Origin: a bacterium | Lineage (GTDB): Bacteria > CSSED10-310 > JAFGSJ01 | Reading direction: 5' to 3' | Length of the DNA: 64,000 bases | Assembly (NCBI GenBank): GCA_016934675.1 | Contig: JAFGSJ010000052.1 | Span: 1-64,000, forward strand | Part shown: positions 55,452 through 64,000 of the stretch, piece after piece | Layout of the letters: the number at the start of each line of letters is the position of its first letter | Position numbering within the stretch: the first letter of the stretch is position 1 | Notes under the pieces: generated by a model | Seen by the model: only the letters and a program-made list of their open reading frames with translations | Database searches by the model: none | Told to the model about the DNA's origin: nothing | Made by a program: the position numbers and the translations under genes

Positions 55452-56158
55452 AATCCACCATTCAAATAGCCGGCTAAGTGTTCACGTAAAAAAAGACGGG
55501 CCCTGTGTAATCTTGACTTGACTGTAGCCACACTAATATCGAGCATATCCGAGATTTCCTGATTTCGGAAGCCTTGAAGATCAGAAAGAATAAAGACCTG
55601 TCGATACAACTTGGGCAGTTCGAGTAATGTGCTTTGTAAAACAGTTCGAAATTCATGATTCAGAGTGTGGTCAAATGGGCTCTGATCCAAGGTGGGTGTG
55701 ACTATTTCGCGTTCTTTACCCGGGATCATACCGAGATCATCCCATGACAGTTCCTGTTCTGGGGCAAACTTGCTTTTCCGCCTCTTCATCAGGCAGGAAT
55801 TATTGGCGATCCGATATAACCAGGTCACAAACCTGGCGTGCCCCCGAAAGCTCTTCAGTGCCCGAAATGCATGCAAAAAAGTCTCCTGAAAAATATCTTC
55901 TGCATCAGCTTGATTGCCACACATCCGAAGTGCATAGTGAAAAATTTTAGCTTCATAACGGGCTACCAACTCATTAAATAAAAAGTGCTTCCCAGACACT
56001 ATTAATTGAACGAGTTCCTGGTCGTCAAGATGTTGTGAAACTGATTTTTGTTCAATGTCGATCATGGGCGGATGTAGGTCAACTCGTCGGCCATTGTTTT
56101 CATCAATCAGGGATATGTCCAGTATTGATAATCTGATTCGAGTGTTGATAGAGACCAC
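55448..56158 (-). CDS. ECF-family RNA polymerase sigma factor
   Basis: A 236-residue sigma factor. Region 2 (about 60-130) has DAEDIFQETFLHAFRALKSF, and region 4 (about 168-232) has the HTH RNQEISDMLDISVATVKSRL. The called start is a GTG, giving a 30-residue extension beyond the family's usual length; an ATG at 56065 gives 205 residues. It is coupled to the anti-sigma gene. Its stimulus is not known. Confidence 0.88.
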   Translation of the reverse strand: MVSINTRIRLSILDISLIDENNGRRVDLHPPMIDIEQKSVSQHLDDQELVQLIVSGKHFLFNELVARYEAKIFHYALRMCGNQADAEDIFQETFLHAFRALKSFRGHARFVTWLYRIANNSCLMKRRKSKFAPEQELSWDDLGMIPGKEREIVTPTLDQSPFDHTLNHEFRTVLQSTLLELPKLYRQVFILSDLQGFRNQEISDMLDISVATVKSRLHRARLFLREHLAGYLNGGL

Positions 56159-56242
56159 ATTCTCTTAATCATCACTTTCCTTTTCTATTTCATTAAGTTT
56201 TTTGACGTTTTTTTTCAACTGCCGCTGCGAAAAGTACTCTGC

Positions 56243-57523
56243 TCAACCGGAATTCACCACATTGGAAATCAACCTGACTGGTTGCGGTAAGCAAGCCAGA
56301 ATTCTATGAGTGTTCCGCTTTGTACTGGCATAGATCAGCAGGTCTTTGGGCTGAATAAGCGATAAATCGAAGTCACCAAGACAGCGCCATTCTTTCTCAC
56401 GCCACCAGTCTAAACCTGACCTTTGGCCGATATCTTGCTGAAAGAGGAATCGAGATGGTGCAGTGAGTTCTTGAAAAAGAGCTTGTGGACCATATATAAC
56501 GGGACAAACATCCAGTTCACGAGCCAATTCCTTCCGAATGCCAAGGCCATATGGCTGAAGGTTCCAACGGCCCAGTGATCGTTGATATCGCCTGATTGTC
56601 GATAAGCCCACTGGAGTGACCTCGCTGAAGCAGACTACGGGGTATCCTCCTTTAATCATAGCGGTTGATGCAAAAAGCTTCTGGCTGGTTAGTATGTGGC
56701 ACAGGCTGTCAAGAGCATTATGTCCGGATGAAGGATCGGCCGTGATCAAGGAAAATATATATTCCTGCCAACTCTGATCAGGCCAGGGTCCTTGATGAGG
56801 TCGAGTATAGTGCCAAATGAAGTTGTCGAGCTCTCCTGGTTTTATCGCATCCGTTTCGATGTCCGCTTGTAATGAAACTGAGTTGTCCATAGAAGGAGCT
56901 CTTTCGGTCAGTGAAATCTCAAGGCCGGGTACTCCTGCAGCCAATAACTCAAGATTACCGCCAAATTGGTCTGTCGAATGTGGTGGAACAACGACATAGA
57001 GCGGAATACCTCGATCAAGGGCTTCCTTGGCATAAGCCACCATGGACCCGTTTTTTCTGAGAGCCACAGCAATGAGTAAATCAGCCGATTGGACCATGGA
57101 CCTATCCCGAAATGCGAACATCTCTCGCTTGGACAGGTCTGATCTATTGGGGAGAAGGTATACATTTTCAGTGAAAGCAAACTGTTCCTTCCTATGAGAT
57201 TGCTCAGTTTGGTCCAGGCTGAAGAGAATAACCGGAAAAGTCCGCTCGATCAAATAGTGAAGCACATCGAGAAAAAAAAGAGTATCCGCGGAAAAGAAGA
57301 CGATATCATCTCGAACTAATTCAGACAATAACTGCTGACAGATTCGAAACCACCAGGTATTATGAGTAAGCGGACCCTTTTGACGTGAAAGAAGTAACAT
57401 GATTTTGGGTCGCTCAAAGAGAGTATGATTGCCTTGGACAACCCAGCCATCTGGCAGTTTTTTGCGTTGATGACAACTATGCCGAACGCATTGATTGATT
57501 TCTTCCGCCCTATTTCCCTGCAT
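56243..57523 (-). CDS. SLOG/DprA-like Rossmann domain fused to a domain of unknown function
   Basis: A 426-residue protein. The N-terminal part (about 25-180) resembles DprA/LOG-type SLOG domains: GNHTLFERPKIMLLLSR, and SADLLIAVALRKNGSMVAYA with a GIPLYVVVPP strand. The C-terminal part (about 255-420) begins near CHILTSQKLFASTAMIKGG and has PVVCFSEVTP and WREKEWRCLGDFD. That pattern recalls families of phage-defence-associated proteins (AbiGi- or DUF2971-like), by memory only. It could bind a nucleotide and act as a defence or stress effector. Low certainty for function. Confidence 0.65.
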   Translation of the reverse strand: MQGNRAEEINQCVRHSCHQRKKLPDGWVVQGNHTLFERPKIMLLLSRQKGPLTHNTWWFRICQQLLSELVRDDIVFFSADTLFFLDVLHYLIERTFPVILFSLDQTEQSHRKEQFAFTENVYLLPNRSDLSKREMFAFRDRSMVQSADLLIAVALRKNGSMVAYAKEALDRGIPLYVVVPPHSTDQFGGNLELLAAGVPGLEISLTERAPSMDNSVSLQADIETDAIKPGELDNFIWHYTRPHQGPWPDQSWQEYIFSLITADPSSGHNALDSLCHILTSQKLFASTAMIKGGYPVVCFSEVTPVGLSTIRRYQRSLGRWNLQPYGLGIRKELARELDVCPVIYGPQALFQELTAPSRFLFQQDIGQRSGLDWWREKEWRCLGDFDLSLIQPKDLLIYASTKRNTHRILACLPQPVRLISNVVNSG

Positions 57524-57542
57524 CAGTTCGAGAGAGTCAGAT

Positions 57543-58745
57543 TCAGACTCCGATGATATCGTCTGGTAATGGAGTCAAACGCTCTCCTCCGTTTTTCGTC
57601 ACCCGGTATGTATTCTCTATCCCTACCCCACCACGACCAGCAAAGAAAAATTTAGGTTCCAAAGCGATGACCATGTTTTCCTGAAGCAGGTCCTTCGAGC
57701 CTTCGGAGAGGACCGGTGCTTCATCGAGTTCGAGTCCGACTCCATGCCCGATAAAAGAGACACGATTAGCAGGTGACCCCATGAACTGATCCAATAAGCC
57801 TTGGTCACGAGCGATTTCAACAGCTCTGCGATAGAGTTCCCTGGCCGGCTGATTCGGTCTCAAATCGAGCGCAAGTTGGTCCTGAATGTTCATGGCCACT
57901 GCATGAGCCCGGACAAGCTCATCTGGCAGCGAACCAAGCACAAAAATTCTGGTTTGGTCAACCTGATAGCCTTCATAACCGAACACGATATCGACCATGA
58001 TCGGTTCATCGACCCGGATTTCGCGCATGCTGCACAGAAATGGCGCAGCGGCTGAAAGACCTGGCGTGCCTACAGGACCGTCAAAGGCAGTCGAAGCGTT
58101 TGCTGAATCACCGGCAGAAAAAGCCCCAAAGTATATTTCGCTATTGAATGCGTGCAATCTGACCGGGCCTTGGTGGCCAGCCCTCCTCATCACGGCTTCA
58201 AATTCCGACATAATGGCCAATTCCGTTTTCGGTTCGGTTCTTTGAATGATTGCTGGTAACTGTTGAAAAGAGTGTGCTGCCCGCAGACCCGCCTCTTTTA
58301 GTATTTCAAGCTCATACTCCGATTTCATCGCCCTCTGCTGACGGATTTCCTGCGCTATGTCGACGAATTCAAAATCTGGAAAATATTTCTTCACCATCCG
58401 GTAGAGACTGAGTGTGATCCGGTCTGCTTCAAGCCCGATTTCATGCCGGTCAGGCCAGCCTTTCTCGCTTAAAAACGAAGCCATATCCCTGAACGAACGA
58501 ATCGGCACTGTCGGGAAAAAAGATTCTTGATGAGCCCTCTCGAAACCACGGCGGACAAAAAGGACCGGCTCACCCTCTCGGGGAATATAGCCTGCACCGC
58601 CCGGGATCGTACCAAAATAATAATATAAAGACACGCGATCGAGTAGGAGCACTCCGGCAAGATTATGCGTATTCAACTGATCCTGTAAGCGACAGGCCCG
58701 CGAATTCCATTCCTCACTCAGATAAGAGTCTCCCGGGCTCATCAT
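57543..58745 (-). CDS. M24 metallopeptidase, Xaa-Pro aminopeptidase-like
   Basis: A 400-residue protein with a creatinase-like N-terminal domain (about 15-145) and a pita-bread domain. The five metal ligands are present: Asp in IMVDIV, Asp in YQVDQTR, His in GHGVGLE, Glu in ALEPKF and Glu in GIENTY. It would release N-terminal residues before proline. The ATG at 58745 overlaps the nitroreductase stop and has GAGGGGAG upstream. Confidence 0.9.
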   Translation of the reverse strand: MMSPGDSYLSEEWNSRACRLQDQLNTHNLAGVLLLDRVSLYYYFGTIPGGAGYIPREGEPVLFVRRGFERAHQESFFPTVPIRSFRDMASFLSEKGWPDRHEIGLEADRITLSLYRMVKKYFPDFEFVDIAQEIRQQRAMKSEYELEILKEAGLRAAHSFQQLPAIIQRTEPKTELAIMSEFEAVMRRAGHQGPVRLHAFNSEIYFGAFSAGDSANASTAFDGPVGTPGLSAAAPFLCSMREIRVDEPIMVDIVFGYEGYQVDQTRIFVLGSLPDELVRAHAVAMNIQDQLALDLRPNQPARELYRRAVEIARDQGLLDQFMGSPANRVSFIGHGVGLELDEAPVLSEGSKDLLQENMVIALEPKFFFAGRGGVGIENTYRVTKNGGERLTPLPDDIIGV

Positions 58746-59275
58746 TGTGAACGCTCCCCTCGCCATTTATTCCAGTAAATCCTGCTTTGATCATACTGAC
58801 ATCGTGGTTCTTTACGTTCAGCAGGATGACCGATTGACAGAAGCGAAAGGCACAATAAGCCTTCCGGAATAGCGAGAACCGTGTGCAGCGGCTGTAATCG
58901 CTCAGTCCTGGGATATATTCCCAACCAGACTGCGCCAAGACCCAAGCCGGATGCCGCTAACAAAATGTTCTCTGTCGCAGCAGCACAGTCTTGGACCCAA
59001 CAGTGAGGAGATTTGGTTGGATCAGCAACCACGGCGATGGCCAAAGGGGCTTCGAACAACATTTTCCCATACGGATGAGCCTGTGCAAGCTGGTCTAAAA
59101 CCGACCGTTCGGTTACTACGACAAATGACCAGGGTTGGCTATTGTTCGCAGATGGTGCAGCCATACCCGCTTCCAATAATACGGTGATATCGTCCCCATG
59201 GACCGGTTCCGTCGTGTAATGACGAATACTCCGCCGCTGAAACAAAAACTGTCGGACCTTTTCCCGATCTGCCAT
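58742..59275 (-). CDS. Nitroreductase-family flavoprotein
   Basis: A 177-residue FMN enzyme. It has FQRRSIRHYTTEPV, APSANNSQPWSFVVV (FMN contacts) and SGLGLGAVWLGIYPR. Usual length for the short nitroreductase family. GAGGAG precedes the start. It is coupled to the M24 gene by an ATGA overlap. Confidence 0.92.
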   Translation of the reverse strand: MADREKVRQFLFQRRSIRHYTTEPVHGDDITVLLEAGMAAPSANNSQPWSFVVVTERSVLDQLAQAHPYGKMLFEAPLAIAVVADPTKSPHCWVQDCAAATENILLAASGLGLGAVWLGIYPRTERLQPLHTVLAIPEGLLCLSLLSIGHPAERKEPRCQYDQSRIYWNKWRGERSQ

Positions 59276-59324
59276 AACACTCCTCTCTTTCTTTCATCTA
59301 TTGGGTCCTAATTCCTCACAAAAC

Positions 59325-60638
59325 TCAGATGATCTGCCCCATGAAACCCCGGTCTTTGATTTCTTCAAGTGTTACGCGTGTGATTGTATTGAACAGGCTC
59401 TCATCACCCTCGAACAGAACTTTGAGATAATTATCTGTTAAACCGACCAACAAACCGGTTCTATGGTCGCGTTTTCCCAAAACCAGGACCTCCTTGATCC
59501 GGCCCTTCTGATTTTCATAAAACATCTGCCTTTTTCGAGCACCGACCGCACGCAACTCGGCCACCCGGGCACTGATCAGTTCCCGATCACATGGTTTTGA
59601 GAATGTGCTGGCCGGAGTCCCCTTTCTGACAGAATAACCAAAAACATGAAGATAGGCAAGAGGAAGTGATTCGATCAATTCCAGTGTAGTCCGAAACTCA
59701 GTTTCGTCTTCACCCGGAAACCCGGCTATGACATCAGCCCCGAGACATGCATCAGGTCGCATCCGAGCCAATCGGTTGACCAGAGCCTCAAAGTCCCGGC
59801 GACTGTATTTCCGGTCCATCCGACCCAACACGGAATCGGAACCGCTCTGAAGGGGAATATGAAAATGGCCACATAGCCCCGGACAGGTCTCGATTATACG
59901 AAACAATGACTCGTCCCATTCATGAGGCTCAACAGAACTCAATCTGATTCTGGTTGTCGGTGATATGCGTGTTAACTCTAAAACTAAATCAGCTAGTGAA
60001 CATTGAGGCAAAAGGTCTCGACCATAGATCCCCAGATTAATGCCCGTAAGTACCACTTCACGATAACCATGCTCGATAAAAACCCGAAACTGGGTCAGAA
60101 CCCTGTCCAAAGGCAGACTTCGCGAAGGACCTCGAGCAAAGCGGACCGCACAATATGTACAACTGCAATTGCAGCCATCCTGAACTTTGATAAAGGCACG
60201 AGTATAGCTGGAAAAACGTCTGAGGACCGTGTTGGCTATTTTCGTTGATAATGAAATATCGCTGACCTGGATGCGTTTGGGTTGCTTCTGCTGCTTTAGC
60301 TCCATTATCAATGTGGCTAATCGGACCTTTTCTTCGTTCCCCAGGATATAATCGACTTCGGACATGACTGCAAATTCATCAGGATAACGCTGAGCCAGAC
60401 AACCGGTTACCACAATCACTGAATCGGGCGAGTCCCGTTTGGCCCTTCTGACTGCTTGCTTGGACTCACGGTCCGTTTTCAGGGTAACTGTACAACTGTT
60501 AACCACAACCAGATCAGCTTTCTCATCGGCCCGACACGCATGCAATCCCGCCTGATCCAACAACTCACCCATCATGGTACTCTCGAATTGGTTCAGCTTG
60601 CAACCCAAAGTCACGATGCGATATGCCTGTAGACGCAT
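59325..60638 (-). CDS. mtaB: tRNA t6A37 methylthiotransferase
   Basis: A 437-residue radical SAM enzyme making ms2t6A at tRNA position 37. The UPF0004 cluster Cys are C13 (LGCKLNQFE), C49 (NSCTVT) and C80 (TGCLAQ). The radical SAM motif is C156-x3-C160-x2-C163. A C-terminal TRAM domain follows (about 370-430). QDGCNCSC and the CKLNQFE opening match MtaB rather than MiaB. The ATG at 60638 has GGAG 6 nt upstream; one at 60650 adds four residues. Confidence 0.92.
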   Translation of the reverse strand: MRLQAYRIVTLGCKLNQFESTMMGELLDQAGLHACRADEKADLVVVNSCTVTLKTDRESKQAVRRAKRDSPDSVIVVTGCLAQRYPDEFAVMSEVDYILGNEEKVRLATLIMELKQQKQPKRIQVSDISLSTKIANTVLRRFSSYTRAFIKVQDGCNCSCTYCAVRFARGPSRSLPLDRVLTQFRVFIEHGYREVVLTGINLGIYGRDLLPQCSLADLVLELTRISPTTRIRLSSVEPHEWDESLFRIIETCPGLCGHFHIPLQSGSDSVLGRMDRKYSRRDFEALVNRLARMRPDACLGADVIAGFPGEDETEFRTTLELIESLPLAYLHVFGYSVRKGTPASTFSKPCDRELISARVAELRAVGARKRQMFYENQKGRIKEVLVLGKRDHRTGLLVGLTDNYLKVLFEGDESLFNTITRVTLEEIKDRGFMGQII

Positions 60639-60929
60639 CTTTGTCTCCATCCCTACTCAACTCCTATACATCCGATCGACTCCATAAAGCTGATAGTCTC
60701 GAACCCATGATTTATCAAATCGCTTCCTCGAACAATCAGTCGAGGATCGACTTTCGATGCTCGACTGTCCCGAAATGAAAAGACATCACGAAATTGGGAA
60801 CAATATCAAAAAAACACAGTGAAATAAGCGGAACGATTCCCTAACAGAAAAGTTCTTTCAGGGTCTGCTTTACTTTTTCGAGAGACATAACTAGTATATG
60901 GATAGTCTTGACATAGATGTGGAGGAAAA

Positions 60930-61580
60930 ATGCCCATGAAAGTCAGAGCGTCAGTTTTGATAACTGTCATTAGTGTGGTTGGATTCATGCTATTCGTCTC
61001 ATCCTGTGGCGATGATACCGAACTCGAAGCTGAATTCGGTGCTCAGAATGCGAAGCCACATCTCAACGCGATCAGTCTTTTTCCCGGAGATCGATCGGAC
61101 AATTATTTTGATATCATAGCCCATGTCGGGATTAAACGTGAAAGCGATGATTTACCCTTCAAGCATAAAATCCCCTGGATTTTCCAAGAAGAATATCTGC
61201 TGAATGTTAAAAAAATCAGTTTCTGCCTCGAATATTGGGGTGATTTCGTTGAATTTGTGCTCGATTATGAACCGGGTGATTATTTTGAAAAAGCGTATCC
61301 TGATTGCCCGGTCCGTTATTGTATCAGTTCACCCTATCTCGATGAAACCATCGGTTTGATGATTCTTCCCGTTGAAGTCTTCATCGAAAACGCTCCGCCG
61401 CCCGAAGATGCACCAGCCTATTATTTCGGCGATTTGCTCACCCTGAAATTCAGAGCAAAAAGGTCGGGAAAGGTCCCGCTTAATTTTAGTGATCGTCACG
61501 GTTCGGTCTATGATCTGGCCGACCAGCCTATCACCGGTGTTGGCTGGTATGGCGGTTACATCACTTCTTATTATGAATGA
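60930..61580 (+). CDS. Lipoprotein with cohesin-like domain
   Basis: A 216-residue lipoprotein with lipobox Cys in FVSSC. Residues about 45-205 look like a cohesin fold: repeated strands, YEPGDYFEKAYPDCP in the middle, and LLTLKFRAKRSGKVPLNFSD near the end. Cohesins bind dockerins or carbohydrates; no dockerin partner is clear here. GGAGG lies before the ATG. It overlaps or abuts the next lipoprotein gene. Confidence 0.65.
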   Translation: MPMKVRASVLITVISVVGFMLFVSSCGDDTELEAEFGAQNAKPHLNAISLFPGDRSDNYFDIIAHVGIKRESDDLPFKHKIPWIFQEEYLLNVKKISFCLEYWGDFVEFVLDYEPGDYFEKAYPDCPVRYCISSPYLDETIGLMILPVEVFIENAPPPEDAPAYYFGDLLTLKFRAKRSGKVPLNFSDRHGSVYDLADQPITGVGWYGGYITSYYE

Positions 61581-61627
61581 TCACATTCGGCGTGATTGGT
61601 ATGCTCTCCGGGTCAATGAGGCCTCGT

Positions 61628-62359
61628 ATGAAATATCTCTTGACAGGAGCGATCATCACTACTCTGGCAACCTTCCTTTCCTGCTCAAACCATCCCTTTG
61701 ATAACCCACTTGATCCTGACAATAGCGGGGAAATCGATGAATATGTCCTCATGTTCAGATGTCCTACCGATACACCGAGCGATTTAGCCTGGGACGGCTT
61801 TTTTCTGTGGGTGAGTGATTATATCAACAATGAACTGATCCAAATAAGTCCCTATGATGGTTCGATCGCGGAACGAATGAGTATGTCCTGTCAAGGTCCG
61901 GCAGGTTTGACAGTGACAGATGATAGTTTCTGGGTCGCCACGCCTGCAAGTCAACGTATCCGGGAACTTGATTTTTTAACGGGACGGGAGGTTTATTCTT
62001 TTTCTTCGCCCGGTTCAAATCCACAAGGCCTCACCTTTGGGGATGAGGAGCGCACAATCTACAATGTTGATGCTAACTCTCTGCTCATCTATTCTATGAA
62101 AACCACAACCGGTGAAATAACGGGACACATTCCTTCGCCATCACAAGCCCCACGTGGTCTCACCTGGACTGGAACAAGTCTCTATGTTGCTGGTTTCACG
62201 GAAAATACGATTTACGCAGTCGACCCCATGAATGGTCACATCCAGGATGAAATCCAAGGTCCGCACCTGGCCCCACTTGGTCTGACCTGGGATGGTCAAG
62301 CCCTCTGGGTTATAGACTGGGACCTGCATATTTATCGTCGGACCCTGTCAATTCCCTGA
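61628..62359 (+). CDS. Lipoprotein with beta-propeller repeats
   Basis: A 243-residue lipoprotein with lipobox Cys in FLSC and a Pro/Asp-rich spacer (NPFDNPLDPDNSG). About five propeller-type repeats of roughly 40 residues follow, with a GLTWDGxxLWV motif in the later ones. No catalytic residue is seen. The ATG at 61628 was chosen (GAGG 6 nt upstream); the frame also starts at 61577, overlapping the previous stop. Confidence 0.7.
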   Translation: MKYLLTGAIITTLATFLSCSNHPFDNPLDPDNSGEIDEYVLMFRCPTDTPSDLAWDGFFLWVSDYINNELIQISPYDGSIAERMSMSCQGPAGLTVTDDSFWVATPASQRIRELDFLTGREVYSFSSPGSNPQGLTFGDEERTIYNVDANSLLIYSMKTTTGEITGHIPSPSQAPRGLTWTGTSLYVAGFTENTIYAVDPMNGHIQDEIQGPHLAPLGLTWDGQALWVIDWDLHIYRRTLSIP

Positions 62360-62416
62360 CAGAACAGGGAACGCTTCGAGACCTACCCAAAAGAGATGGT
62401 CCGGGCAGGTCCTGAC

Positions 62417-64000
62417 CTAAAATTGATATGAAACAAGCAGTGAAAACAAATGTCGAGCGATATTCTGTTGTTCTCTTTCAGGATCATTAACGATCTGAAT
62501 GGGATCGAAATCGTTAAAAGGACTACCGGTAGGAGAACAACTGGACATCATGCAATTCGATCCTGAATCATGAATTCTGCCGCTGTTCTGCCAGTAATCA
62601 GACCAGATCACCTGGAGTTCATAATGAAGAAGCAGTTTGAAATCGTGAGGCAGAATGACATGCATACCTGTTAATAAACCGAAACCGAAACCATTGATCG
62701 GTTGGGTATGATTGCGATATCCGGAGTACTCAGGCCCATAATCAGCCTGATCGTCATCCCGTTCGAGTTGTGCCTGAAAGGCATGTGCTGAAACCCCGAT
62801 TATCGGGGTTAAATATTTTTTTAACGGGAAAAAGGGAATCTGTTGATGAAGAAAAATCGACTCATTAAATGAGGAAAATGTTGAGGGAAAAATATTTTCA
62901 TAAACAAAATCCTGTTCTGAATAAGATAGAGAAAAACCGAGCTCATAACGAGTTACCTTCCGGCTGAAACCAAAGCCTACCTGCGGCAGAGAACCCATGC
63001 CTTCATACATACCGCTCCCATTGGCAGTCAGGAAAAAAAACGAATTTTTCGGAGTCTGAAAATAAGACGTGCCTTTGTGCCGAACTGCAGTTAGTAAAAC
63101 CGATTGCATGTTCGATTCCTGGACGATATAATCCCCACCCCAATGCAAATTGACCCGGGCTATCAAAAGATCGTTCTCACGCTTTTTCTTGATTACATAA
63201 CTTCCTCGGGGCAAAGAGATGCGAGTCATCTCTCCTGCTTTGGCCCGGACTTCTACGAACAATTCACCGGTTTCCTCTGAAGAAATATAATAATCCCCGG
63301 CAATGTTTCCCGGAAAAATGATGTGAACGGGAGAAGACGGCAAATAAGTGAGAATCAGTTCACCTCGCCCTCGCAAATTGATCTGATAATTTGGATGCTG
63401 GACGATTCCGGTCGTCTCTGATGATGCTCGCAGCGTATTAACATAAGCATACCGGTAGACCTCGGTTAAACTGATCCGTTTATCGTCATTGAAATCGGCT
63501 GCACCACGTAAAGCTGAAACCAGATAATACGTAAACAGTGAGGAGGAATAGGCTTCGGATTCATGTGAGACTTCCTCTGCCATGGACGAAGTCAAATACA
63601 CACTCCCGCTGATATCCGATTCCTCGACCAGATTGATCGTGAAGGGATGCCCCTTATACCCCCCCTTGATCTTGGTTATCGCGCCACTCTGACAAGTATC
63701 GAATATGCCAAAATGGATGTCGGCATTACAATCAGCCAACCGCGACTTGAGATGATCGAATGTTAATAATTCACCGTTGATATGCATTGCCTTATCATCA
63801 GCATGACCGGAATAAAAAAAGAAAAAAATGACCTTCTCGCCCGATGCTTTGAGTTCAGCAATGGTCGCATGCAGATCGTCCAACGTAAAAAGGATATCCT
63901 CCAAATTGCAATCGATTAACAATCTGCTTTTACGTTGCGACAATCCTCCCAATTCTTCCATGACCCTGTAAAAACGTCGTGCATCCTGACCAGCATAACG
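62417..64000 (-). CDS. Caspase-like (C14) protease with C-terminal outer-membrane-like region, partial
   Basis: The frame is open to the window edge, so the true start is beyond 64000; the ATG at 63961 is internal, because 13 upstream codons (YAGQDARRFYRV) are caspase-like. The catalytic His is in FFFYSGHAD and Cys in IFDTCQSGA. An EF-hand-like turn (DFNDDKRISLTE) follows. The last 280 residues are rich in alternating strands, with an aromatic C-terminus, like an outer-membrane barrel. Most likely it is exported. Confidence 0.8.
   Translation of the reverse strand, partial: RYAGQDARRFYRVMEELGGLSQRKSRLLIDCNLEDILFTLDDLHATIAELKASGEKVIFFFFYSGHADDKAMHINGELLTFDHLKSRLADCNADIHFGIFDTCQSGAITKIKGGYKGHPFTINLVEESDISGSVYLTSSMAEEVSHESEAYSSSLFTYYLVSALRGAADFNDDKRISLTEVYRYAYVNTLRASSETTGIVQHPNYQINLRGRGELILTYLPSSPVHIIFPGNIAGDYYISSEETGELFVEVRAKAGEMTRISLPRGSYVIKKKRENDLLIARVNLHWGGDYIVQESNMQSVLLTAVRHKGTSYFQTPKNSFFFLTANGSGMYEGMGSLPQVGFGFSRKVTRYELGFSLSYSEQDFVYENIFPSTFSSFNESIFLHQQIPFFPLKKYLTPIIGVSAHAFQAQLERDDDQADYGPEYSGYRNHTQPINGFGFGLLTGMHVILPHDFKLLLHYELQVIWSDYWQNSGRIHDSGSNCMMSSCSPTGSPFNDFDPIQIVNDPEREQQNIARHLFSLLVSYQF

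Overview
This is a chromosomal window of moderate GC from a Gram-negative, LPS-making bacterium. Lipid A genes (lpxA, lpxD), bamA, a Skp homologue, a Lol lipoprotein exporter, TonB/ExbB/ExbD and many lipoproteins show a two-membrane envelope. Ser/Thr kinase, caspase-like, cohesin-like, bactofilin, TPR and ClpC genes beside ordinary housekeeping genes fit a Myxococcota/Desulfobacterota-like lineage or a deep candidate phylum. No marker in the window allows a firm assignment. Promoters are sigma70-like, mostly TTGACA with 17 bp spacing. No phage, IS element or CRISPR array was seen.

Layout. 1-500: tRNA-Thr and tRNA-Tyr with a strong promoter, then copy 1 of a dispersed hairpin repeat. 0.5-7.2 kb: a Crp/Fnr regulator, then sir2, PBP1A and oligopeptidase B on the plus strand. 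7.4-15.5 kb (minus): a PknK-like kinase, two tandem proteasome-fold proteins (one with and one without the catalytic Thr), a UbiA prenyltransferase and a BT1-type transporter. 15.7-25.5 kb (minus): an outer-membrane biogenesis run, lolC/E-lolD-clpC-bamA-skp-lpxD-fabZ-lpxA. 25.9-29.9 kb: an acidic response regulator facing recN-comFB. 30.2-34.2 kb: a four-gene membrane-protein cluster of unknown function and a small basic protein. 34.3-41.8 kb: TPR lipoprotein, TonB, ExbB, two ExbD and two exported TPR proteins, probably one energised envelope machine. 41.8-44.9 kb (minus): a triple-HTH protein, purC, bactofilin and an RluA/RluD-type synthase. 45-53.8 kb: a GT-C-like membrane protein, a coiled-coil protein, a TPR protein, a B3/B4 protein, a PAS sensor, a radical SAM protein and a dehydratase-activase-related protein. 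53.9-54.6 kb: RNase P RNA and an FmdB zinc ribbon. 54.8-55.2 kb: repeat copy 2 leading directly into a small membrane-protein gene with an in-frame TGA, a candidate selenoprotein. 55.2-60.6 kb (minus): ECF sigma/anti-sigma pair, a SLOG-domain fusion, M24 peptidase, nitroreductase and mtaB. 60.9-64 kb: two lipoproteins and a caspase-like gene cut by the window edge.

The most interesting items are (1) the proteasome-like pair at 10016-12214, which looks like an active/inactive subunit pair with no dedicated ATPase beside it; (2) the hidden UGA-containing gene at 54982-55194; (3) the repeat pair at 338-495 and 54814-54973; and (4) the unknown membrane cluster at 30172-33549. All calls come from reading the sequence. 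No database search was run, so family names rest on recognised motifs.
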